The position numbers and the translations under genes are program-made. Under the pieces are notes generated by a model. It had not been told where the DNA came from. It saw only the letters and a program-made list of their open reading frames with translations, and made no database searches. Shown here one piece after another: positions 11,320 through 22,024 of a stretch of DNA of 64,000 nt. The stretch spans positions 545,913,763 through 545,977,762 of the forward strand of contig NC_058524.1 in NCBI RefSeq assembly GCF_904849725.1, written 5' to 3'. The DNA comes from Hordeum vulgare subsp. vulgare. Its lineage: Eukaryota > Streptophyta > Magnoliopsida > Poales > Poaceae. Numbering within the stretch: position 1 is the stretch's first letter; each line of letters starts with the position of its first letter.

Positions 11320-11665
11320 GGTTAGCCTCTTTGCCCACAGCTTGCTATCGACAAAGACAGCCGTTAGTCTTTGCCCTCAGCTGGCTGTCGGCAAAGAAGG
11401 CCCCCGATTTTTTTTTTCTGGCCGAGGCGGCGACTGGGTTAGCCCCTATGCCGCCAGCCTTCCTATGCCGACCGCTTTTTTGTCCTTTGCCGTCAGCTGG
11501 CTACCGGCTTAGATAAAGCGGACGGCGTAGATTTATTTGCCATCAGCCCCTCCTATGCCGTCAGCATTTATTTTGGCTGAGGGCAAAGTCTCTTTGCCGT
11601 CAGCCCCGTAAAATTGCTGACGGCAAAGCTTAAAGTTGTCGGCAAACTAGCAGATTCCAGTAGTG
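11320..11665. repeat. CACTA right terminus with subterminal repeats
   Basis: Degenerate copies of TTTGCC(C/G)(A/T)CAGC run in both orientations, ending in the TIR (…GGAATCTGCTAG read on the minus strand, CAGTAGTG on the plus). The array mirrors 1711-2300 but is shorter. Confidence 0.85.
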
Positions 11666-12184
11666 CTGCCGGTTGTCATACTCATCGACATGCAAGTCAT
11701 GAAACCTATTACAATAACATGATCATCTCATACATCATACATGCAACATCACAACTTTGGCCATATCACATCACATGTCAAACCCTGCAAAAACAAGTTA
11801 GACGTCCTCTAATTGTTGTTGCAAGTTTTACGTGGCTGATTTGGGTTTCTAGCAAGAACGCCTTCTTACCTACGTGACAGCCACAACGATGATATGCCAA
11901 AGATATTTACCCTTCATAAGGACCCTTTTCATCAAATCCGATCCGACTAGAGTAGGAGAGACAGACACCCGCTAGCCACCTTTATGCACGGTGTGCATGT
12001 TTGTCGGTGGAACCAGTCTCACGTAAGCGTACGTGTAAGGTCGGTCCGGGCCGCTTCATCCCTCAATACCGCCGGAAAAGAATAAGACTAGTAACGGCAA
12101 GAAATTGACAAATCATTGCCCACAACCTTTTGTGTTCTACTCGTGCATAGAATCTACGCATAGAAAACCTGGCTAGGATGCCAC
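11666..12184 (-). other. copia leader, upstream half, and decayed primer binding site
   Basis: This continues the leader from 1710 after the CACTA insertion and aligns by eye with 41950-42471. Next to the LTR, read on the minus strand, 12184-12170 gives GTGGCATCCTAGCCA. That is a decayed form of the initiator-Met tRNA primer site (TGGTATCAGAGCC) used by this group. Confidence 0.8.
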
Positions 12185-13932
12185 TGTTGGGCAACGTAGC
12201 ATAAATTCAAAAAAATTCCTACGCATATTCAGATCTTCCTATGGAGATACCAGCAACGAGAGAGGGGTGAGAGCATCTTCATACCTTTGAAGATCGCTAA
12301 GCGGAAGCGTTACTAGAACGCGGTTGATGGAGTCGTACTCGCGGCGATTCAAATCGCGGTGTGATTCCGATCTAGTGCCGAACCACGGCACCTCCGCATT
12401 CAACACACGTGCAGCCCGGTGACGTCTACCGCACCTTGATCCAGCAAGGAGGGAGAGGTTGGGGAAGAACTCCAGCAGCACGACGGCGTGGTGTCGATGG
12501 AGAGACGAGGTCTCCCGGCAGGGCTTCGCCAAGCACCGACACAGAGGAGGAGAAAGAAGGGCAGGGCTGCGCCGAGGGAGAGGGAAAAGTGTCTCTCCAA
12601 CAGCCCCAAAACCCCCACTATTTATAGGAGGAGGGGAGGGGGGTGCGTCACCCCTAGGGTTCCCTCCCTAGGGGCCGGCGGCCACCAGATGGGAGAGGGG
12701 GCGGCGGCCAGGGCAGGGAAAGCGGGGGCGCCCTAGGTGGGCCTTGGGCCTCCCCTGCGCCTAGGGTTTCCCCTCCCTCCCTCTCTGGTGCGCATGGGCT
12801 GGGTGTGGGGGCGCACCAGCCCACCTAGGGGCTGGTTCCCTCCCACACTTGACCCATGTAGCCCTCCGGGGCTTGTGGCCCCTCCCGGTAGACCTCCAGA
12901 ACCCTTCCGGTGGTCCCGGCACTTTGTCGGTGGTGCCCGAAACATTTCCGGCGTCCAAACCCATCCATCCTATATAACAATCTTTACCTCCGGAGCTCCT
13001 CGTGAGACCATCTCATCTCGGACTCCGAACATCCTTCAGTAACCTCGTATAACAATTCCCTATAACCCTAGCGTCATCGAACCTTAAGTGTGTAGACCCT
13101 ACGGGTTCGGGAGACAGGCAGACATGACCGAGACACCTCTCCGGCCAATAACCATCAGCGGGGTCTGGATACCCATGGTGGCTCCCACTTGCTCCACGAT
13201 GATCTCATCGGATGAACCACGATGTCAAGGATTCAATCAATCCCGTATACAATTCCCTTTGTCTGTCGGTATAGAACTTGCCCGAGATTCGGTCGTCGGT
13301 ATACCTATACCTTGTTCAATCTCGTTACCGGTAAGTCTCTTTACTCGTTCCGTAGCATGTCATCGTGTGACTAACTCCTTAGTCACATTGAGCTCATGAT
13401 GATGTTCTACCGAGTGGGCCCAGAGATACCTCTCCGTCACATGGAGTGACAAATCCCGATCTCGATTCGTGCCAACCCAACAGATACTTTCGGAGGTACC
13501 CGTAGTGCACCTTTATAGTCACCGAGTTATGTTGTGACGTTTGATACACCCAAAGCACTCCTACGGTATCCGGGAGTTGCACAATCTCATGGTCGAAGGA
13601 AAAGAAACTTGACATTAGAAAAGCTTTAGCATACGAACAATACGATCTAGTGCTACGCTAAGGATTGGGTCTTGTCTATCACATCATTCTCCCAATGATG
13701 TGATCCCGTTATCAATGACATCTAATGCCCATGACCAGGAAACCATGATCATCTATTGACTAACGAGCTAGCCAACTAGAGGCTTGCTAGGGACACATTG
13801 TGATCTATTTATTCACACATGTATTACTGTTTCCTGTTAATACAATTATAACATGAACAATAGACGATTATCATGAACAAGGAAATATGATAATAACCAT
13901 TTTATTATTGCCTCTATGGCATATTTCCAACA
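12185..13932 (-). repeat. 5' LTR of Angela-like copia element 1
   Basis: 1748 bp with TG...CA ends. On the plus strand it starts TGTTGGGCAACG and ends GGCATATTTCCAACA. It is the same family as the LTRs at 27160-28935 and 42472-44245. In these LTRs the promoter and polyadenylation signals act on the minus strand. ORFs inside are chance products. Confidence 0.9.
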
Positions 13933-14140
13933 GAAGTATGATCTACTTGTTGGGGAGATACATATCCCTATTGAGTTGACTGAGTGGCTATTAAAAAATT
14001 CTCCATTCTCTCTTGCGATTCGAAAATGTTTTGTCATAAGGACTTGATCAATCCCATTGACGGATTTCTTTCGATGACCATGAGACGGATGAATCAGAGA
14101 GTCACATACCTCTGTTTTGAGTTTTCCTTTTCTTTTGCTT
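13933..14140 (+). other. fragment flanking the copia insertion, unclassified
   Basis: About 200 bp between the copia LTR and the gypsy-like leader. A plus-strand frame reads KYDLLVGEIHIPIELTEWL before a stop. It could be coding remnant from the element the copia jumped into, but I do not recognise it. Confidence 0.3.
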
Positions 14141-14769
14141 AGAAGAAAAATGATAGAATTAGTTTAGTTTTTCCTGTTTTCTGTTTTAGCGTCCCGGAGA
14201 AAAATACCTCAAAAATAAAAGTTCTCCGATGGTCCTGAAAATTTAGTATGATTGTTTCTGGAATTTTTGAAACTTTCGGGGCCTGAGAGCTGGTCAGGGG
14301 GCCTGACCAGTGGGCCACAAGCCCCTCCACCGCCACCTACCCCCTAGTGGCGGGGTGCAAGCTTGTGGGGCCCACAGGCATCCCCTTCACTCACTCCAGC
14401 TCTCAGCCTCTTCTTCCACCTTCAGAAAAAATTGTTTCGCAGCTCAAACCCGCGTTCTTGCTCTTTTGGCTGTGATTTCCGATCTCCTTGCTCAAAGCAC
14501 CATTCTCCGAACTGTTTTGGGGAAATTGATCCTTGGTAAGTGACTCCTCCATTGGTCCAATTAGTTTTTGCTCTAGTACTTTATCCTTCACGAATTCTTG
14601 CTACCTTGGTGACCCTGTTCTTGAGCTATAAATGTTGATTTTAGCTGGTCCCAAGTAGTTTTAGCGTGTGATACGGTCTCTAGGCACTAGTAGGAGTAGT
14701 TGCTCCAAGGTATGGTTTGTCCTCATTCACTTTTCTCTTGAACTTCAAAATTTTCAGCAAAAGGAAATT

Positions 14770-15639
14770 ATGTTCAGGAGGAAGTTTCATGGTGGTTCCT
14801 CAAGTAAGAAGGGTCCTCGTCTCTCCTTTCGGGAGCCCGAACCTTTTCAACTAAGGGACACATCGGTTCAACCATGTGAATGGCCTTCCGATGAGTTCAT
14901 GATCGATGTAGGCTTCAAGGATGAGTTCGATGCACTTGTCCGCAATGCAGGGTTAGAAGAATTCCTCTCAAATAAATGTGAACAGTATGCTATGCTCACT
15001 GCCTCTTTCGTGCGTAGATTTAAATTTTTAGTTGGCCGTGAATCATCCATACTGTTTGATCTGTACGATAAATCCTATACCGTGGGTCTGGAGGATTTCA
15101 ATAGGATTTGCAAGATACCAGATGGAGGTAGTGTTATTGATCCTCCTAAGTCTTCAGTGAGAGACTTTGTCTCCAATATTACTGTGGGAGAAACCAGAGA
15201 TATCACGCAAGACACCATAGGAAGCATCCGTTTCCCTGCCTTGCACTACCTTGCCCTCTTCATAGGTAGGTGCATTAACGGCAAGGGTGCACATTGTCAC
15301 CTATGCGCTTCCGACCTTAGTATCCATAAGAGCACAGTAACAGGTGACAGGAGCTTCAATATGGGAGCCATTATAGCAAGGAGGCTGGATAAAAATGCCA
15401 GTGAGGGGGATTTCTTTGGTGGAGTTTATGCTACACGCTTAGCAAATTTTCTTGGGGTATCCATCCGTCCAGAAGACCCTCCTCTCCGTACAGCCTACCT
15501 TGATCGTGTCGCTATAACACGCTACCAGTTCCTTGAGAGAGATCATGGATCCCTCCTATACCGCTTGATATTTAACCGGCAGCTTGTTTTCCATATTACC
15601 CTTCCTGCTCCTGCTTTCTTTGACTTTCAGGTTAAATGA
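14770..15639 (+). CDS. Athila-type ORF1 (gag-like) protein, 289 aa, open
   Basis: The frame is open further upstream, to 14668. I choose ATG 14770 (MFRRKFHGGSSSKKGPR) because a basic start is usual for this family and because a plausible 3' splice site (TTTTCAG at 14751-14757) lies just before it. The protein resembles ATHILA ORF-1: a basic N terminus, then FRRLV-like helical segments (RRFKFLVGRESSILFDLYDK), the block FNRICKIPDGG, the conserved RFPALHYLALFIGRCINGK and a CHLCASDLS motif. In the family it is the capsid-like part before pol. It is uninterrupted while everything around it is decayed, and no pol follows: the next codons carry stops. The shortened C terminus ends FFDFQVK. The function is inferred from family resemblance only. 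Confidence 0.7.
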   Translation: MFRRKFHGGSSSKKGPRLSFREPEPFQLRDTSVQPCEWPSDEFMIDVGFKDEFDALVRNAGLEEFLSNKCEQYAMLTASFVRRFKFLVGRESSILFDLYDKSYTVGLEDFNRICKIPDGGSVIDPPKSSVRDFVSNITVGETRDITQDTIGSIRFPALHYLALFIGRCINGKGAHCHLCASDLSIHKSTVTGDRSFNMGAIIARRLDKNASEGDFFGGVYATRLANFLGVSIRPEDPPLRTAYLDRVAITRYQFLERDHGSLLYRLIFNRQLVFHITLPAPAFFDFQVK

Positions 15640-17731
15640 AGATACTACATAACCATAGGAGAGGTTGAGGAGTATGAGAGGGAGGCGACGGCTGCTCGAC
15701 TTTGTGAGGCAGCTATTCAGGCAGTGGCTGCAGCACTCCCGTATAACACCCATTATGACTTTGGGTTTCGCCAGGATCATCCTTGGGAGTAGAACAAGCT
15801 AGGCCAAAATCCTAAGCTTGGGGGAGTACGTGTTCTCACCGACTTTACATTCATGCTTATGCTTTCACTTTGTTAGCCGGTGTTTACACTTTGCCACTGT
15901 ACTATCCATGCTAGTTTCTTTTCGTTTTCTTGTTTTCTTGTTTTGTGTCCTTTTGAGAAAACCCAAAAAGATTATTCTTTCTTCTTTTGCTTGTTGGGAG
16001 CTTTCTCGTGTAAATAGTTTTCTTTTTCTTTGTGTCAAGGTAGAAGATATTGGTTACAATGCTTAGTGGTTCTTACATGCTTACCTGTTTAGCTTTCAAA
16101 GAGCCATATTATTTTGTCTTCTCCTTTGTGTTTGCCTGCAGATTCACCTTAGTCCAATGCGCTTATTATCGTTTTCATCGTTCGATCGTGCAAATGAAAG
16201 GCAACAATGATGATATATGATGAAGTGACTGAGACTGAAAAGCTGGTATGAACTCTATCTATTTTGTTTTTGTAAATATGACTAGCTTGTCGACACAGAT
16301 TTAGCTTTGTTGTGAGAGAACCATGTTTGCAATAACAACTTAGAGATCATAGTTTCTGATGCCATGCTTATTCATCTGAGAGCTTATAATGGTTTGTCTT
16401 GATTGCCAACATAGATTTTGAGATGACTATGATGTAGTATGATAGGATGGTATTCTCCTTTGAATGTTTCAAGTGGCTTGACTTGGCGCATGTTCATGCA
16501 TGTAGTTGAAACAAAGTCAACATAGACTCTATGATGTTCGTGTTCATGGTGATTTATATCCTGTTCATGCTTGCATTTAATGTTAGTCAAACTCATTGCA
16601 TCTTCATGACTGTTGTCGCTCTCTAGTTGGTCGCTTCCCAGTCTTTTGCTAGCCTTCACTTGTACTAAGCGGGAATACTACTTGTGCATCCATTTCCATA
16701 AACGCAAAAGTTTTTCCATGAGAGTCCACCATACCTACCTATTTGCGGTATCTACCTACCGTTCCAAGTAAATTTGCATGTGCCATTCTCTAAACCTTCA
16801 AGAAATAAATCTGTTTTGCATCCCCGAACCGCTCATGTGGTGACAGAGGGCTATTGGTATCTTTCATGCTAGGAGTGTTATCCTCGACATGTGTTTATTC
16901 ACAGTCCTTCACGGGAAAGGGGCCGGTATTTGGGATGCCCAATTCCACGCTTAAATCGAAAACATAACAATAAAACAAGACTCCCCCCGGATTGATGTTA
17001 GTATGGACGGTACCCGAAGATTCGGCTAGCCGTGGAGTGTGATTGATTGGTGGTGGGGGAGTTAAAACTTTACTTTTCTGTTTGGGAACCGCCTATAGCA
17101 TGAGTAGCATGGAAGATATTGAGAACTCTTGGTCATTGCGTTGACAATGAAAGCATGCCACCCAAAATTATTATCTCTGTTTTCAAAAGCTTGAGCTCTG
17201 GCACCTCTGCAAATCAATGCTTCCGTCTGCGAAGGGCCTGTCTATTTATTTTCCTGTCGATTCATCCTCCTCTTACATAAGCACCAATTAGAGAGCACCT
17301 CTGTCATTTTTATGCTTTGCTTTTGATTGATATTGAGTATAACTATGACTGGGTCTTCGTTGCTATGAATTACAATGTTTAGTCAGCCCTTGATCTTTGA
17401 AAGTGCACTGCATTTATGTTTTGCGGTCTCAGAAAGAGCTAGCGAGATACCACCTATTCATATTGCTTCATGCTTGTTTTGATTGAAGTGTTGGTATTTG
17501 AAACTCATTATTATTTGCTCGTTAGCTGATTATGCCATTGACATTAGTTTACCGTGAGACCTTTGTGTCATTTGCTTATGTGGTTAACTTGTGATCTTGC
17601 TGAAATTCTGGTTATGAGTTAGACATAGTTGCAACAACAAGATCAAAAGGAGTTTGTCCAAGTTTTTCTTTCTCTCTCAGTTTGTCAACTGAGTTGCTTG
17701 AGGACAAGCAAGGTTTTAAGCTTGGGGGAGT
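15640..17731 (+). other. non-coding internal region of the gypsy element
   Basis: No credible gene. The phrase CTAAGCTTGGGGGAGT occurs twice, near 15810 and as the polypurine tract at 17717-17731. This is typical of the long non-coding 3' interior of Triticeae Athila-like elements. A few hundred bases after ORF1 still resemble coding sequence (15640-15790) but hold a stop. Confidence 0.6.
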
Positions 17732-19170
17732 TGATACGTCTCCAACGTATCTACTTTTCCAAACTCTTTTGCCCTTGTTTTGGACTATAATTTGCATGAT
17801 TTGAATGGAACTAGCCTGGACTGGCGCTGTTTTCAGCAGAATTGCCTTGGTGTTATTTTTGTGTAGAAATCAAAGTTCTCCAAACGTCCTGAAAATTTAC
17901 GGGGAGCAGTTTTGGAGAATATCAAAAATATATGCGCCAAGTTCCACCTCAGGGGGTGGGCCAGTGGGCCACAAGCCCGTGCTCCACCAGCACCCCCTGG
18001 TGGTGGTGGGCACGCTTGTGGGGCCCACAAGCACCTGCCGCCCCCAACTCCAGCTCTATAAGTTGTCTTTCGTCCCAGAAAAAATAAAAAGAGAAGTTTT
18101 CAATGCATTTTCGATACGGAGTCGCCTCCACCTCCTGTTCTTCATCTGGAGGGCAGATCTGGAGTCCGTCTTGGGCTCCGGAGAGGGGAAATCGTCGCCA
18201 TCGTCATCATCAACCTTCTTCCCTCTCCAATTCCATGAAGCTCTTCGTCATTCATGAGTAATCTATTCGTAGGCTCGCTGGGCGGTGATGAGTAGGATGA
18301 GATCTATCATGTAATCGAGTTAGTTTTGATGGGGATTGATCCCTAGTATCCACTATGTTCTGAGATTTGATGTTGCTACTACTTTGCCATGCTTAATGCT
18401 TGTCACTAGGGCCCGAGTGCCATGATTTCAGATCTGAAATTATTATGTTGTCACCAATATATGTGTGTTTTAGATCCGATCTTGCAAGTTGTAGTTACCT
18501 AATGTGTGTTATGATCCGGCAACCCCGGAGTCACAATAACCGGAACCACTCCCGGTGATGATCATAGTTTGAGGAGTTCATGTATTCACCAAGTGCTAAT
18601 TTGTTGGTCCGGTTCTTTATTAAAAGGAGAACCTTAATATCACGTAGTTTCCTTTTGGACCCCGCTGCCACGGGAGGGATGGACAATAGATGTCATGCAA
18701 GTTCTTTTCCCCAAGCACGTTTGACGACACATGGAATGCATGCCTACATCACATTGACGAACGGGAGCTATCCACTTATCCTCCGTGTTATAGCTGTTGC
18801 ATGATGAATATCATCCAAACAAATCACCGACCCATTGCCTACGAGTTTGTCCTACTGTTGCTACTGCTGTTACTTGTCTTGCTCTGCTGCTACTATTGCT
18901 ATTACTGTCGCTTGCTACTGTTGCTACTTGCTACTGCTGTCATTACTGTTGTTCCTTGACACTGCTATTGCTCGTTACACTGTCGTTACTCAGTACTTTG
19001 TTGTTACTACTGTGCTTGCAGATACTAATCTTTCACGTGTGGTGGAATCCGACAAATTCAGCTACTAATACTCGAGAGTATCCTCACACCTCCTTCAGGC
19101 GATCTACAAATTTGGGTCGAATACTCTACCCTCGAAAACTGTCGCGAACCCACACGCTGGTGGGCCATCA
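17732..19170 (+). repeat. gypsy LTR (TGATACGTCTCCAACGTATC family)
   Basis: Starts TGATACGTCTCCAACGTATC and probably ends GGTGGGCCATCA. It carries a GC-rich block (17950-18040), a likely TATA box (CTCTATAAGTT near 18052) and a CTG/CTA-rich microsatellite-like stretch (18853-18960), all usual in Sabrina/WHAM-type LTRs. The family name is from memory and not secure. Confidence 0.75.
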
Positions 19171-19172
19171 AC

Positions 19173-19322
19173 AACATTCTTCCAGTTTCATTGCGGGGGA
19201 GTGCTAGCAGCATTCTTCTGGTGCCGTTGCAGGAGAAGGTTCAATGTCATAAGCATTCGTCTAGCTAACACTAGAGATTGCAGGATCAGCCCTTTTCTGG
19301 AGCCATTGCCAGGGAAGCACAG
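19173..19322 (+). repeat. three primer-binding-site-like repeats after the LTR
   Basis: Three degenerate copies of the motif TTCTGGCGCCGTTGCCGGGG lie in a row: near 19176-19200 (TTCCAGTTTCATTGCGGGGG), 19213-19236 (TTCTGGTGCCGTTGCAGGAG) and 19293-19316 (TTCTGGAGCCATTGCCAGGG). The clean form is the primer site at 34896-34913. A primer site after this LTR means another internal region once followed. Confidence 0.55.
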
Positions 19323-19410
19323 CTGACGTCATAACCCTCTTAACTTCGTGTACAAACTAATGACCCTGAAATTGAAAAGTGTTAAAAATGAAACCCTAAT
19401 AAAGTCAGAG

Positions 19411-21577
19411 AAAATCAGCAAATGCATGAAAAATACCAAATGAACTCATAAAGTGTTGAAAATTGATGATGTGGCCTTGAATGGTTCATTTTGAACACAC
19501 AAAAAGTCTGGAGCTAAAATAGGTTCAAAAAATGAAATCCCTTTTTTAACATATGAGTCTTCGGAAGAAACCCTGATACTTCGAAAGAGATTGTCCGATT
19601 TGTACACAAAGTGCATCCAGTTTTTGCCGCAACCCTCTCAACTTTTTAGCACATGCTATGTGGGTGAAATGATGATACCATGCCAACTTTCAACCTATTC
19701 ATAGTTCACTTGTAGTGATTTTCAATTTCTAGGTCATTTAGCTCAAAAAAGTGAGTAAATGCATGAAAAACACCAAATGAAGTCAGAAAGTGTTGAAAAT
19801 TGATGATGTGGCCTTGAATGGTTCATTTTGAACACATAAAAAGTCTGGAGTTCAAATAAGTTCAAAAAATGAAATCCCTTTTGTAACAGATGAGTTTTCG
19901 TAAGAAACCCTGATACATCGAAAGAGATTGTCCGATTTGTACACGAATTGCATCCTGTTTTTGCCGCAACCCTCTCAAATTTTTTGCACATGCTATGTGG
20001 GGTGCAATGATGTTACCATGCCAACTTTCAACCTATTCAGAGTTCATTTGTAGTGTTGTTCAATTTCTGGGTCATTTAGCTCAAAAAATCAGTAAATGCA
20101 TGAAAAATACCAAATGAAGTCAGAAAGTGTTGAAAATTGATGATGTGGCCTTGAATGGTTCATTTTGAACACCCAAAAAGTCTTAAGTTAAAATAAGTTC
20201 AAAAAAATGAAAACCCTTTTGTAACACATGAGTTTTCGTAAGAATCCCTCATACTTCGAAAGAGATTATCCGATTTGTACACGAAGTGCATCCAGTTTTT
20301 GCCGCAACCCTCTCAACTTTTTAGCACATGCTATGTGGGTGAAATGATGATACCATGCCAACTTTCAGCCTATTCAGAGTTCATTTGTAGTGCTTTTCAA
20401 TTTATGGGTCATTTAGCTCAAAAATTCAGTAAATGCATGAAAAAATACCAAATGAAGTCAAAACGTGTTGAAAACTAATGATTCGGCCTTGAATGGTACA
20501 TTCTGAACGCACAAAAAGTCTGGAGTTAAAATAAGTTCAAAAAAATAAAATCCCTTTTGTAAAAAATGAGTTTTCATAAGAAACCGTGATACTTCGAAAG
20601 AGATTGTCCGATTTGTACAAGAAGTGCATCAAGTTTTTGCCGCAACCCTCTCAAATTTTTAGCACATGCTATGTGGGTGAAATGATGATACCATGCCAAC
20701 TTTCAACCTATTCAGAGTTCATTTGTAGCGCTTTTCAATTTCTGGGTCATTTAACTCAAAAAAATAAGTAAATGTATAAAAAAATACCAAATGAAGTCAC
20801 AGAGTGTTGAAAATTGATGATGTGGCCTTGAATGGTTCATTTTGAACACACAGAAATTTTGGAGTTCAAATAAGTTCAAAAGAATGAAATCCCTTCTGTA
20901 ACACATGAGTTTTCGTAAGAAATCCTGATACTTCGAAAGAGATTGTCAGATTTGTACACGAAGTGCATCCAGTTTTTGCCGCAACCCTCTCAAATTTTTC
21001 GCACATGCTATGTGGGTGAAATGATGATACCATGACAACTTTCAACCTATTCAGAGTTCATTTGTAGTGCTTTTCAATTTCTGGGTCATTTAGCTCAAAA
21101 CAAATCAGTAAATGCATGAAAAATAACAAAGGAAGTCAGAAAGTGTTGAAAATTGATGTTGTGGCCTTGAATGGTTCATTTTCAACACACAAAATGTCTG
21201 GAGTTCAAATAAGTTCAAAAACATGAAATCCCTTTTGTGACACATGAGTTTTCATACGAAACCCTCATACTTCGAAAGAGGTTGTCCGATTTGTACACGA
21301 AGTGCATCCAGTTTTGCCGCAACCCTCTCAACTTTTTAGCAAATGCTGTGTGGGTGACATGATGATACCATGCCAACTTTCAACCTATTCAGAGTTCATT
21401 TGTAGTGCTTTTCAATTTCTGGGTCATTTAGCTCAAAAAAAATAAGTAAATGCATGAAAAATACCAAATGAAGTCACAAAGTGTTGAAAATTGATGATGT
21501 GGCCTTGAATGGTTTATTTTGAACACACAAAAAGTCTGGAGGTTAAATAAGTTCAAAAAAATGAAATCCCTTTTGTA
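19411..21577 (+). repeat. Afa-family (pAs1-like) satellite, about 6.4 copies of 338 bp
   Basis: Tandem array. The anchor GTGGCCTTGAATGG recurs at 19471, 19808, 20145, about 20483 (changed), 20822, 21161 and 21499, a spacing of 337-339 bp. Each unit carries AAATGCATGAAAAATACCAA and CAACCCTCTCAA(A/C)TTTTT. I recognise this as the Afa/pAs1 satellite used as a D-genome chromosome marker in wheat. The short ORFs inside repeat with the unit and are not genes. Confidence 0.9.
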
Positions 21578-22024
21578 CCAAATCTGTTTTTGATTAAAAC
21601 GAATATTTAAAATAACCTAAAACCAACCAAATTGAATATATTGATAAAACACAGTAATATTAAATAGGAGGAAAAAGATCACTCAAAAATCTATTTTTTA
21701 GTAAAGTTATTCACAAAATAAAAAAATAAAGTAGTAAAGTTATTCACAAAATAAAACGAAACAAAAAACTAGATTTTTAAAAAAAATGCCACCTACTCGG
21801 CCACCATGGCAAGAATACGACTAGATAGCCAACCACATAGATGGGCAAGGATTCAGGCCCGCAGAAGGCCCAATAGGCCCACAGGCAGTGACAGATTAGG
21901 CCCGAAAGCCTGCAGTTGAGAGGAGCTCGAGAGGGTGTGCGCACCAGCGCGTATAAACCACTCCCGAGCTCTCTCGGCTAGCAAGGTGGGACTAAACATC
22001 CAACCACACCGCGGGTGTGGCAAT
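21578..22024. other. spacer with a possible promoter, no gene
   Basis: The first 200 bp are AT-rich and hold a duplicated TAGTAAAGTTATTCACAAAATAA (copies near 21698 and 21731). The last 200 bp turn GC-rich with GGCCC-type runs and a TATA-like GTATAAACC at 21951-21959. This resembles the upstream part of a plant transcription unit, but no gene follows except the CACTA. Confidence 0.4.

Larger units (their letters stand above)
1711..11665 (-). mobile_element. CACTA (En/Spm) DNA transposon, complete, 9955 bp
   Basis: Both ends are present. The left terminus starts CACTACTAGAA and the right terminus ends TTCCAGTAGTG; the terminal inverted repeats agree over 29 bp with two mismatches. Subterminal repeats of the type TTTGCCG(A/T)CAGC lie within about 600 bp of the left end and 340 bp of the right end. 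Inside are two minus-strand genes: TNP2 transposase (9046-5418) and a Transposase_24-type gene (5277-3016). The empty site exists in the second copia leader near 41941-41965 (GGCTCCTGCCGG). Compared with it, only CT is duplicated, where CACTA elements normally duplicate 3 bp. Confidence 0.92.
1..13932 (-). mobile_element. Ty1/copia retrotransposon, Angela/BARE-like, truncated by window edge
   Basis: On the minus strand the order is 5' LTR (12185-13932), primer binding site, leader, gag, zinc knuckle and the start of protease, then the window ends. The LTR opens with the TGTTGGAAATATGCCCTAGA signature of the Angela/WIS/BARE group. The leader is interrupted by a complete CACTA transposon (1711-11665). 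The rest of pol and the 3' LTR lie left of the window, so the target duplication cannot be tested; the candidate half is GAAGT at 13933-13937. Confidence 0.9.
14141..19170 (+). mobile_element. Ty3/gypsy element, Athila lineage, no pol seen
   Basis: The order on the plus strand is an LTR-like or leader region (14141-14760), ORF1 (14770-15639), about 2 kb of non-coding DNA, a polypurine tract (AAGCTTGGGGGAG, ending 17730) and an LTR (17732-19170). Reverse transcriptase and integrase are absent, so it would need enzymes in trans. The left LTR-like part shares a GGGCCACAAGCCC...CTTGTGGGGCCCAC block with the right LTR but does not start with TGATACG. The 5' end is therefore truncated or of another subfamily. 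Confidence 0.75.

Noticed and set aside
10828..11338. Several ORFs of 120-164 codons on both strands
   Set aside because: All are low-complexity Arg/Gly/Ala or Pro/Ala translations of the GC-rich block; open in many frames because stop codons need A and T.
12239..13042. Multiple ORFs of 70-103 codons
   Set aside because: Inside the copia 5' LTR; the same text recurs in the other LTRs with stops.
13933..14140. Host exon (KYDLLVGEIHIPIELTEWL)
   Set aside because: Short, with a stop soon after, no splice sites checked, and wedged between transposons; listed only as unclassified.
18797..19207. 136-codon ORF with poly-Leu/Cys stretch
   Set aside because: Translation of the CTG/CTA-rich part of the gypsy LTR.
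20275..20771. ORFs of 61-67 codons in the Afa array
   Set aside because: They recur at the 338-bp period and simply reflect the satellite unit.
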